5,640 bases of DNA from Sphaerochaetaceae bacterium (GTDB taxonomy: Bacteria > Spirochaetota > Spirochaetia > Sphaerochaetales > Sphaerochaetaceae), in assembly GCA_024405065.1 (NCBI GenBank), contig JAKSPF010000086.1:1-5640 (forward strand), given 5' to 3'. Positions 1-5,540 of the stretch are shown here, piece after piece. Both the position numbers and the translations under genes were made by a program. The notes under the pieces were generated by a model, which saw nothing but the letters and a program-made list of their open reading frames with translations, was not told the origin of the DNA and did no database searches. Each line of letters starts with the position of its first letter. Position 1 is the stretch's first letter.

Positions 1-52
1 AGGATTTAGGTTCCTATGGGCAACCGTGAGGGTTCAATTCCCTCCATCCGCA
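1..52 (+). tRNA. tRNA-Leu(UAG), 3' part, cut by window start
   Basis: This is the 3' portion of a class II leucine tRNA that reads CUA codons. The anticodon loop TTTAGGT lies at 5-11, with anticodon TAG at 7-9, flanked by stem strands AGGA (1-4) and TCCT (12-15). A short variable arm follows (about 17-27, GGG/CC core). The T arm is textbook: GAGGG (28-32), loop TTCAATT (33-39), CCCTC (40-44). The acceptor 3' strand CATCCGC is at 45-51, with discriminator A at 52, as required for leucine tRNAs. Loop, variable arm and T arm line up well with my memory of E. coli tRNA-Leu(UAG). No CCA is encoded (AAC follows), so the end would be added by nucleotidyltransferase. The D arm and 5' acceptor strand lie outside the window. 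Confidence 0.93.
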
Positions 53-92
53 AACGCGGAAAAACAGAGATTGCCTCTGTTTTTCTGTGTTT
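52..92 (+). terminator. Hairpin terminator directly after tRNA-Leu
   Basis: The core is a perfect 10-bp stem AAAAACAGAG (60-69) / CTCTGTTTTT (75-84) with loop ATTGC. It extends outwards through 52-59/85-92 with two G-T wobbles, giving 18 pairs. The T5 run at 80-84 can act either as 3' arm or as the U-tract of a shorter ACAGAG/CTCTGT stem. It starts at the tRNA's last base, which fits tRNA transcript termination. A closely related hairpin is at 5541-5581. Confidence 0.75.
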
Positions 93-116
93 ATACAGGA
101 TTCCAGACAGGGAATT
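52..116. repeat. 65-bp hairpin repeat, copy 1
   Basis: This segment aligns without gaps to 5541-5605 with 56 of 65 identical bases by hand count. It contains the tRNA terminator hairpin and about 24 further bases that include a second small inverted repeat (ATTCC 100-104 / GGAAT 111-115). Weaker, gapped similarity continues to about 149 (CGTAAAGGCAA near 137-147 against CGTAAAGACAA near 5615-5625). Because similarity runs beyond the hairpin, the two copies are homologous sequence and not just two similar terminators. Confidence 0.8.
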
Positions 117-223
117 ATCAAAAAAGCGTTTTAAACCGTAAAGGCAAGTTCAGAATTCATGAATGGAATTTTGCAATTGGCTCCAAGCATCTAAAAATTT
201 TATGAGTCAAAGCCAAAAAAATA

Positions 224-256
224 TTGATTAGAAAAGTTCATGTGCTAGAATATAAT
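224..256 (+). promoter_or_regulatory. Sigma-70-type promoter of the ABC transporter operon
   Basis: A -35-like TTGATT (224-229) is followed after 16 bp by the -10 TAGAAT (246-251), preceded by TG at 243-244, so it is an extended -10 (TGC-TAGAAT). A perfect TATAAT overlaps at 251-256 but would sit 21 bp from the -35 element. Transcription would start near 258-263, leaving a leader of about 35-40 bases before the ATG at 297. It is the best promoter match between the tRNA terminator and the first gene. Confidence 0.7.
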
Positions 257-260
257 TCTA
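246..260. promoter_or_regulatory. 15-bp palindrome over the -10 box, candidate operator
   Basis: TAGAAT (246-251) and ATTCTA (255-260) form a perfect inverted repeat around a 3-bp centre. It covers the -10 hexamer and the expected start point, so a bound repressor would block the promoter. In size and A+T-rich dyad form it recalls Fur/PerR-family boxes, but the spacing differs from the usual 7-1-7 boxes, so no regulator is assigned. Chance symmetry in an A+T-rich -10 region is possible. Confidence 0.35.
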
Positions 261-283
261 AAAATGTTTAGCGGTTATTCTTT

Positions 284-290
284 AAGGAGG
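284..290 (+). promoter_or_regulatory. Ribosome binding site that fixes the binding-protein start
   Basis: AAGGAGG at 284-290 ends six bases before ATG 297. An in-frame ATG at 264 would add eleven residues (MFSGYSLRRNN) ahead of a normal signal peptide, has no Shine-Dalgarno sequence, and lies at about the predicted transcription start. The ATG at 297 is therefore the real start. Confidence 0.9.
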
Positions 291-296
291 AATAAT

Positions 297-1574
297 ATGA
301 AAAAATTTACAGCAGTACTGCTCGTTTTAGTTCTTTCATTGGCATTCGTATTTGCCAACGGTGGAACTGAAGCAAAAGAACAGTCAGAAGTTCAGAAAAT
401 CATTGCTCAGGCACAGAACATGAGCTTTGAAGAGCTTGCAAAGAAAGCTATTGAAGAATCAAACGGAAAGAAATTCTACGGTGTCGGAAACTCATCACGT
501 GGTAAATCAGCTCTCCCTCTCTTCATTGATGCTCTCAAGAAAATTGATCCGAGCTACAATATGGAGTTTGAATGGCAGCAGCCTAAAAACAACAAGATAT
601 TTGATCAGCTCACAGCAGACTCTCTTAAAGAAAAGGGAACATTTGCAATGACACTTATTCAGGATGGTAACCAGATTGAATCAAAGATGGTCCAGACAGG
701 TGTTCTTGACAGATTCCTTCCGAAAGAGTGGATGGAAGCAAACGGATACAAGGCCGGTGAATATGCAGGTTATCTCCCACTCCAGACTCTCAACAAAGTT
801 TTCGAATTCAATAACGTAAACGGCAAGAAGTATGACAACTTCTGGGATTTCGTTGCTGAAGGCGAACACGGTCTGGTCATGGGTCTCGATTCAGAGCCTG
901 TAGGAAAGAACTTCCTTTACATGCTCACAGCTCCGAAGTATGCAAAGCTTGTTAAAGAATCTTATGATGCTCTTTCTGCTTCAGAAAAAACATATTTTGA
1001 CAAGACTATCAACGAAGTTGCTCAGGATGCAAAAGATCTTGGTCTTGATGAAAACGGAAAGTATGCTCTTGCATGGATTAAGCTCTGGGTCAATTCATTC
1101 TCAGAACAGACAGATGATGGTCCTATCTGTAATATTCTTGTTGACAAGAGTGCTGCAGGCCAGTTCGGTCTTATTGTTTATTCAAAGCTCCGCTCTGTTA
1201 CAGAATCAGCAACAGTTTCAAAGAAGAACGTTACAATTGCAGCTTATCAGCCAGATTACAAGGGAATCGGCGGATACGGCTATTGCCACTACCTCTTTGT
1301 TACAGACAACTCTCCGCTTCCATGGACAGCTTGTGCTTTCATTGCTTACATGACAGAAACAGTTGACGGTTTCAGCGCATGGGGCAAGGACATGGGCGGA
1401 TACTCAAGCAACCCAGTTGTTGCAGCAGGTACAGATGCAAAGTTCCAGCACAAAGAAGTTGATGGTGACCTCGGATACGATTGGTGGGTAAATAAAGGAA
1501 AGCTCGTTCTTGAAGATCCTGAATACTGTTCATCAGTTGCATTCACAGTTGGTTCTTGGATTGAACTTCTCTGA
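297..1574 (+). CDS. ABC transporter periplasmic solute-binding protein
   Basis: The 425-residue product should capture the substrate in the periplasm and deliver it to the permease encoded next. Residues 1-20 form a signal peptide: KK at the N-terminus, a hydrophobic core (about 6-17), and a likely signal peptidase I cut after VFA (18-20), before NGG. There is no lipobox Cys, so it appears soluble. The mature part looks like a Fe3+/AfuA-type (family 1/6) binding protein: a GVGNSSRGK segment at 62-70, a Gly/Tyr-rich GIGGYGYCHY stretch at 323-332, and a C-terminal block (about 339-374, ending in AWGKDMGGYSSNP) typical of this fold. I see no adjacent Tyr-Tyr pair of the kind that binds iron in classical FbpA, so ferric iron is not assured. 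The reading frame ends in tandem stops TGA TAG. It is the first gene of the operon, followed by a terminator that should raise its level over the downstream genes. Family call is firm; substrate unknown. Confidence 0.92.
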   Translation: MKKFTAVLLVLVLSLAFVFANGGTEAKEQSEVQKIIAQAQNMSFEELAKKAIEESNGKKFYGVGNSSRGKSALPLFIDALKKIDPSYNMEFEWQQPKNNKIFDQLTADSLKEKGTFAMTLIQDGNQIESKMVQTGVLDRFLPKEWMEANGYKAGEYAGYLPLQTLNKVFEFNNVNGKKYDNFWDFVAEGEHGLVMGLDSEPVGKNFLYMLTAPKYAKLVKESYDALSASEKTYFDKTINEVAQDAKDLGLDENGKYALAWIKLWVNSFSEQTDDGPICNILVDKSAAGQFGLIVYSKLRSVTESATVSKKNVTIAAYQPDYKGIGGYGYCHYLFVTDNSPLPWTACAFIAYMTETVDGFSAWGKDMGGYSSNPVVAAGTDAKFQHKEVDGDLGYDWWVNKGKLVLEDPEYCSSVAFTVGSWIELL

Positions 1575-1603
1575 TAGAGAATTTCAGTTTTTCTGAATAA
1601 ACG

Positions 1604-1637
1604 GCGTCCCCGAGCGGGTCTCGGCGGACGCTTTTTT
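1604..1637 (+). terminator. Strong intrinsic terminator between gene 1 and gene 2
   Basis: GCGTCC (1604-1609) plus CCGAG (1610-1614) pair with CTCGG (1620-1624) and GGACGC (1626-1631): 11 G+C-rich pairs, loop CGGGT and one bulged C at 1625. A T6 run (1632-1637) follows immediately. Only 19 bases separate the T-run from the permease ATG, and I see no convincing promoter there, so permease and ATPase expression should depend on read-through. A weak TTCAG/CTGAA hairpin lies just upstream (about 1584-1597). Confidence 0.9.
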
Positions 1638-1656
1638 CAAAATAAAGGAAATTTTT

Positions 1657-3483
1657 ATGAAAGAAACTGCTCTTACTGCAAGTAAGTGGACAATTACGTG
1701 GAATAAGATAAAAACATTTTTATCCAAACCTTATAACGTAATCTTACTTGCAATGGGAATTGTTGTGACTTTCTCTACAATTGCCCCTATCGTTGCAATT
1801 TTCAGAGATACTCTCAAAATTCACCCGGGTACAATAGATGCCCATCTTACCAAAAAATCAAGCGGTTTTACCCTAATCAATTATGTAGATCTTTTTACAA
1901 GTAAACTTGCAATAGTCAATCTTTGGAGACCGCTTTTGAACACAGTTCTTCTTGCCGTCGGAACTTGTATTGTGGCAATCATCTTCGGTGGTGTTGTTGC
2001 ATTCCTGGTAACCAGAACAAACATGAAATTGAAGAAATATATTTCTTCAATTTTCATTTTCCCATACATAATGCCGCAGTGGACTCTGGCAGTTGTTTGG
2101 CAAAACCTGTTCAACTCAAATGCAGTAACAGGAACATCAAACGGACTTCTTACTTCACTGACCGGTTTAACAATGCCTTTATGGTGGTGTAAGGGGCTTT
2201 TCCCAAGCTTGATGGTTTTGGGAATGCACTATGCACCATTTGCATATATTCTTATCGGAGGTATTTTCAAAAACATGGATGCAAACCTCGAAGAGGCTGC
2301 AACAATTCTTGATACTCCCAAACCGAAAATCATGTTCCGTGTAACACTTCCTATGGTAAAGCCGGCAATTTTATCAACAATTTTGCTTGTCTTCGGAAGT
2401 GCCATGGGTTCTTATCCTGTTCCGCATTATCTCGGCCTTTCAACCCTCTCTACAAAGTATTTTGAAATGAATATCAAATACACGGGAGAAGCCAGTATTC
2501 TTGCAATTGTAATGATGCTCTTCGGTGTTGCAATCATGCTTTTAAATCAGATATCACTTACAAGCAGAAAAAACTACACCACAGTTTCCGGAAAGAGTGG
2601 ACAGATTTCAAAGAGCAATCTCGGAAAATCAGGAAAATATGTTATTGCCGTTATACTTGTAATACTTACATTCTTTACAAGTATTTTCCCAATTATTTCA
2701 TTTGCATTTGAAACATTCCTGCCAAACCCGGGTGACTATTCTTTCCTTTATACAGGAGACATAAGCAACCTTACAACCAAGTGGTGGGCAACAAAGGAAA
2801 ACATTACCGAAAACGGCATGTACGGTCAGTTCGGTATGCTCTATAACCCGACTATCTGGACCGCTTTCAAAGGTACATTCCTTGTTGCAATAATGTGTGC
2901 TCTTTTAGCAGGAACTTTGGGAACTCTGATTGGTTATGCCGTATCCAAACAGCGCAGAAGCAAGTGGGCAAATTATGTTAACAGCATGGCCTTCCTGCCT
3001 TATCTTATGCCTTCTGTTGCAGTAGGTGTTGCATTCTTTGTTTTGTTCTCCGGTGAGAAACTGAATCTTTACAATACTTATACACTTCTGATTATTACCG
3101 GTACTGTAAAATACATTCCGTTTGCATCAAGAAGCGCTCTCAACAGTATGCTTCAGCTTTCAGGAGAAATAGAAGAAGCTGCAATTATTCAGGATATTCC
3201 GTGGATAAAAAGAATGACCAGAATCATTATTCCGATTCAGAAAACTTCCATCATAAGCGGTTACTTGCTGCCGTTTATGACTTGTCTCAGAGAGCTGAGC
3301 CTGTTCATGCTGCTCTGTGTACAGGGATTCATTCTTTCAACGACACTTGACTACTTTGACGAAATGGGTCTTTACGCTTTCTCTAGCGGAATCAACCTTA
3401 TTCTCATAGTAACAATTCTTATCTGCAACGGTCTAGTAAACAAGGCAACCGGAGCAAGCCTTGACAGTGGTATAGGAGGTTGA
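1657..3483 (+). CDS. ABC transporter permease, fused two-domain (FbpB-like)
   Basis: The 608-residue inner-membrane protein supplies both halves of the translocation channel. Two BPD_transp_1 domains lie in tandem, each with about six helices. Estimated helices in half 1: 28-50, 93-118, 129-150, 183-205, 234-256, 279-299. In half 2: 327-351, 404-428, 442-465, 472-495, 530-555, 577-594. Two large outward loops precede the domains (about 51-90 and 352-402). Each half has an EAA loop that docks on the ATPase: EAA at 213-215 with LP at 231-232, and EAA at 507-509 with IP at 525-526. In both, the usual Gly four residues after EAA is Asp (D219, D513). Ribosome binding site AAAGGAA (1644-1650) sits six bases before the ATG. 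The fused layout matches the iron(III), thiamine or 2-aminoethylphosphonate type permeases. The stop at 3481-3483 lies two bases before the ATPase start. The gene carries a perfect 28-bp palindrome at 2026-2053. Confidence 0.93.
   Translation: MKETALTASKWTITWNKIKTFLSKPYNVILLAMGIVVTFSTIAPIVAIFRDTLKIHPGTIDAHLTKKSSGFTLINYVDLFTSKLAIVNLWRPLLNTVLLAVGTCIVAIIFGGVVAFLVTRTNMKLKKYISSIFIFPYIMPQWTLAVVWQNLFNSNAVTGTSNGLLTSLTGLTMPLWWCKGLFPSLMVLGMHYAPFAYILIGGIFKNMDANLEEAATILDTPKPKIMFRVTLPMVKPAILSTILLVFGSAMGSYPVPHYLGLSTLSTKYFEMNIKYTGEASILAIVMMLFGVAIMLLNQISLTSRKNYTTVSGKSGQISKSNLGKSGKYVIAVILVILTFFTSIFPIISFAFETFLPNPGDYSFLYTGDISNLTTKWWATKENITENGMYGQFGMLYNPTIWTAFKGTFLVAIMCALLAGTLGTLIGYAVSKQRRSKWANYVNSMAFLPYLMPSVAVGVAFFVLFSGEKLNLYNTYTLLIITGTVKYIPFASRSALNSMLQLSGEIEEAAIIQDIPWIKRMTRIIIPIQKTSIISGYLLPFMTCLRELSLFMLLCVQGFILSTTLDYFDEMGLYAFSSGINLILIVTILICNGLVNKATGASLDSGIGG
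2026..2053. repeat. Perfect 28-bp palindrome inside the permease gene
   Basis: Both 14-base arms are exact reverse complements, centred between 2039 and 2040; the left arm begins AAATTGAAGAAA. Pairing can continue to about 2022-2058 with a wobble and a one-base bulge (ATGAA against TTCAT). It encodes residues 124-133 (KLKKYISSIF), at the cytoplasmic end of helix 3. In mRNA it would give a hairpin of about 12 pairs with a 4-base loop; in DNA it could extrude as a cruciform. Confidence 0.9.
3474..3480 (+). promoter_or_regulatory. Ribosome binding site inside the permease 3' end, fixes the ATPase start
   Basis: AGGAGGT lies in the last codons of the permease, with six bases between AGGAGG and ATG 3486. 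An alternative in-frame TTG at 3480 overlaps the Shine-Dalgarno sequence and is not usable. The permease stop (3481-3483) sits between the site and the ATG, so translation of the two genes is probably coupled. Confidence 0.88.
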
Positions 3484-3485
3484 TT

Positions 3486-5108
3486 ATGCCGCAGATTAAA
3501 CTTGAACATATTAATAAAAGATGGGGAAAATTCTACGCTGTAGATGACCTCAACCTTACAATAGATAACAATGCATTTGTAACACTTCTGGGACCTTCCG
3601 GATGTGGAAAAACAACAACTCTCAGAATGATTGCAGGACTTGAAACTCCTACAACAGGAAAGATTACAATCGGTGACAGAGTAGTATTTGACAGCTCTAA
3701 CGGAATCAATGTTCCTGCAAATAAGAGAAAGGTCGGATTCCTTTTCCAGAACTATGCTCTTTGGCCGAATATGACTGTTTACCAGAATATTTCTTTCGGT
3801 CTTTCAAACATCAAAGAAGAACTTCCGAAAATTGATTTTGAAGCAAAAAACAATGCACGTCTTGTTGCAATTTTAAAGAGACCTTCAGATGTGGTTAAGG
3901 TTGTAGAAGAATGTAAAGACAAAACCGGAAAAATTGATGAAAACCGTGCAGTGTTAAAGCTCATTGATTTCTTTACAATTTCCCAGTACACAGCTAAAAA
4001 ACTATTTGCAATGCATCTTGAAAACAAGCCTGATGTAAAAGCTATATCAGAAGATTTAAATGCAAAAGTTGAACAGGCTTTAAAAGCAAATTCACTAAAC
4101 GATAAATTTGAATTCACAGAGAACGGAAAAGTTGTAAAGGCTGTAAGAAAACTTACAAAAGAAGAAATTGATCTTTCTGTAAGAAGAGTTTCAAGAATTG
4201 TAAAGATCGGAATGTTTATGGATCGTTATCCGGCTGAACTTTCAGGTGGTCAGCAGCAGAGAGTTGCAATAGCCAGAACTCTTGCTCCTGAACCGTCTGT
4301 ACTATTCATGGATGAACCGCTATCAAACCTTGATGCAAAACTCAGACTTGAGATGAGATATGAACTTCAGCGACTTCATGTAGAAACCGGTTCAACATTT
4401 GTTTATGTAACACACGATCAGATGGAAGCTATGACACTGGCAACACAAATCTGTCTTATTAATAATGGTGTTTTACAGCAGTATGATGCTCCTCTCAAAG
4501 TTTACAATGAACCGAACAATCTCTTTGTTGCAGACTTTGTAGGTAATCCTTCTATCAACTTCATCGATGCAAAAGGCAAACAGAACGAGAAGGGCGAAAT
4601 AGTTTTATCTGCACTTGGTAATTATAACTTAACCTTCAAGGCAAATTCCAAACTGGATCTTGATGCCTGGTTTAAGGAACGAGACTCAGAGGCCAAAAAA
4701 GAAGCAGAAGCACTTAAGAAAAAAGCATCTGAAAAAGGCTATGTTGAAAAGGGCAATAAAGACGAAACTTTCAAGTATCACATAGCCAAAGTTGAAGAAG
4801 AAGATGACTCTCTTAAAGATGATCCTGTTCTTACAAACGAAGACTTTGTTCTTGGTATAAGGCCTGAATTTGTCAATGCTTCTGACAAGGGAAAAATTGA
4901 AGGAGAAATTTACGGTGCTATGCCTACGGGTATGGAAAGTACAATTAAAATCCGCGTAAACGAATTCCTTCTTACCGGAGTTGTATTCGGAAGTACTGTT
5001 TTTAAACTCGGCACAAAAGTAAATGTTGACTTTGCCGGAAAGAATGCAATGCTGTTTGACCGTAAGAGCGGCAGGTGTATTGCACTCGGTTCAATAAGCG
5101 TAAAATAA
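3486..5108 (+). CDS. ABC transporter ATP-binding protein (PotA/FbpC/MalK-like) with helical-subdomain insertion
   Basis: The 540-residue cytoplasmic ATPase should drive the importer as a dimer on the fused permease. All ATPase motifs are intact: Walker A GPSGCGKTT (36-44), Q-loop Gln88, signature LSGGQQQR (252-259), Walker B SVLFMDEP (271-278), D-loop SNLD (280-283), switch His310. A TOBE/MalK-like regulatory domain follows (about 353-540), with the family segment LGIRPE at 456-461. Two additions make it much longer than the usual 350-380 residues. First, Gln88 and the signature lie 164 residues apart, against roughly 50 in MalK, placing about 110 extra Lys/Glu-rich, probably helical residues at about 108-222 in the helical subdomain. 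Second, a highly charged stretch (about 391-446) interrupts the TOBE region. The typical pre-signature sequence (KEEIDLSVRRV to DRYPAELSGG) resumes after the insertion, so this is a true in-frame insertion and not a frameshift. Substrate class unknown. Confidence 0.94.
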   Translation: MPQIKLEHINKRWGKFYAVDDLNLTIDNNAFVTLLGPSGCGKTTTLRMIAGLETPTTGKITIGDRVVFDSSNGINVPANKRKVGFLFQNYALWPNMTVYQNISFGLSNIKEELPKIDFEAKNNARLVAILKRPSDVVKVVEECKDKTGKIDENRAVLKLIDFFTISQYTAKKLFAMHLENKPDVKAISEDLNAKVEQALKANSLNDKFEFTENGKVVKAVRKLTKEEIDLSVRRVSRIVKIGMFMDRYPAELSGGQQQRVAIARTLAPEPSVLFMDEPLSNLDAKLRLEMRYELQRLHVETGSTFVYVTHDQMEAMTLATQICLINNGVLQQYDAPLKVYNEPNNLFVADFVGNPSINFIDAKGKQNEKGEIVLSALGNYNLTFKANSKLDLDAWFKERDSEAKKEAEALKKKASEKGYVEKGNKDETFKYHIAKVEEEDDSLKDDPVLTNEDFVLGIRPEFVNASDKGKIEGEIYGAMPTGMESTIKIRVNEFLLTGVVFGSTVFKLGTKVNVDFAGKNAMLFDRKSGRCIALGSISVK

Positions 5109-5129
5109 AAAAACAATCAGTTTATCAAG

Positions 5130-5196
5130 GGTAAAGAGGGCTGTAACAAAAGTCAGGATTTCTGACTTAGGGTTGCAGCCCTCTCTTATTTTTACC
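5130..5196. terminator. Composite hairpin terminator after the operon
   Basis: A 13-pair stem AGAGGGCTGTAAC (5135-5147) / GTTGCAGCCCTCT (5172-5184), with one T-G pair, encloses a second 7-pair stem AAGTCAG (5150-5156) / CTGACTT (5162-5168). A T-rich tail CTTATTTTT follows at 5185-5193. An outer GGTAAA (5130-5135) / TTTACC (5191-5196) match would compete with the base of the stem. It begins 26 bases after the ATPase stop. The stem is long enough to stop transcription from either side; on the minus strand the A-run at 5107-5113 gives a distant T-tract. Confidence 0.8.
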
Positions 5197-5201
5197 AAGG
5201 A

Positions 5202-5222
5202 GAGATATTAGGGACGTATCTC
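5202..5222. repeat. Small inverted repeat GAGATA/TATCTC
   Basis: GAGATA (5202-5207) and TATCTC (5217-5222) are separated by nine bases containing GGGACG. The segment AGGGACGTATCTC reminded me of sequences near ends of small transposable elements, but no transposase or second end is present here, so only the inverted repeat is supported. Confidence 0.3.
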
Positions 5223-5273
5223 AATCTCATTATAATTGCGACTTTTTAGCTATTTTTAAGTCTAAAATACGCT

Positions 5274-5313
5274 TTACGGAAGAAGAGCCTTGTCTGAAGA
5301 GCAAATTCCGTAA
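5274..5313. repeat. 40-bp inverted-repeat unit 1 (TTACGGAA ... TTCCGTAA)
   Basis: TTACGGAA (5274-5281) and TTCCGTAA (5306-5313) flank a 24-base interior. The interior can form an inner stem GCCTT (5287-5291) with AAG/GC (5297-5302, one bulged A) and a 5-base loop. It also holds a direct repeat GAAGAGC (5282-5288 and 5296-5302). Confidence 0.75.
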
Positions 5314-5318
5314 TTATT

Positions 5319-5334
5319 GTTCCGGTTACGGAAC
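5319..5334. repeat. Short hairpin GTTCCG-GTTA-CGGAAC overlapping unit 2
   Basis: GTTCCG (5319-5324) and CGGAAC (5329-5334) are perfect inverted arms around GTTA. The left arm is a partial extra copy of the octamer core and the right arm overlaps unit 2, so this hairpin and unit 2 are mutually exclusive folds. Confidence 0.55.
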
Positions 5335-5365
5335 TTGGCCATCTGTAAGATGGTTACTTCCGTAA
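5326..5365. repeat. 40-bp inverted-repeat unit 2 (TTACGGAA ... TTCCGTAA)
   Basis: TTACGGAA (5326-5333) and TTCCGTAA (5358-5365) flank a 24-base interior. This unit has the strongest inner stem: TGGCCATC (5336-5343) with GATGGTTA (5349-5356), eight pairs including two G-T, and loop TGTAA. Only a small internal loop separates it from the outer stem, so the unit folds as one long imperfect hairpin. Confidence 0.8.
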
Positions 5366-5419
5366 ATAATTATAAAACCATACCAAAACTGTTAAAAAAA
5401 GTTAAAATCTGATAGTTTT

Positions 5420-5459
5420 TTACGGAACAAAGCTATATATTGCGTTTCCACTTCCGTAA
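5420..5459. repeat. 40-bp inverted-repeat unit 3 (TTACGGAA ... TTCCGTAA)
   Basis: TTACGGAA (5420-5427) and TTCCGTAA (5452-5459), extended to nine pairs by T5419/A5460, flank a 24-base interior. A weak inner stem is possible: AAAGC (5429-5433) with GC/TTT (5442-5447, one bulged G). Confidence 0.75.
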
Positions 5460-5540
5460 ACAGGAATTATATGCTGAATAAGTGCTGTAAAATCTATTGG
5501 TTTCATGTAAGTTGATATCTTCTTATGTTCTTCTGACATT

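Noticed and set aside
155..164. 10-bp palindrome ATTCATGAAT upstream of the promoter
   Set aside because: Short, A+T-rich and about 60 bp from the -35 element; not distinguishable from chance.
264..296. Upstream in-frame ATG start for the binding protein
   Set aside because: It has no Shine-Dalgarno sequence, lies at about the predicted transcription start, and would put charged residues before a complete signal peptide; AAGGAGG clearly serves ATG 297.
1881..2192. Overlapping open frames on both strands inside the permease gene
   Set aside because: They are shadows of the permease gene; their shared peptide is explained by the 28-bp palindrome.
3480..3485. TTG start for the ATPase
   Set aside because: It overlaps the Shine-Dalgarno sequence AGGAGGT; the ATG at 3486 has ideal spacing.
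5274..5460. CRISPR array or integron attC sites
   Set aside because: Repeats are 8 bp and inverted, not direct 24-37 bp repeats; the attC core AAC/GTT boxes are absent, and no cas or integrase gene is present.
5471..5515. Small ORF MLNKCCKIYWFHVS with AGGA upstream (5462-5465)
   Set aside because: Fourteen codons, a weak ribosome binding site, no clear promoter and no downstream gene in view; likely chance.
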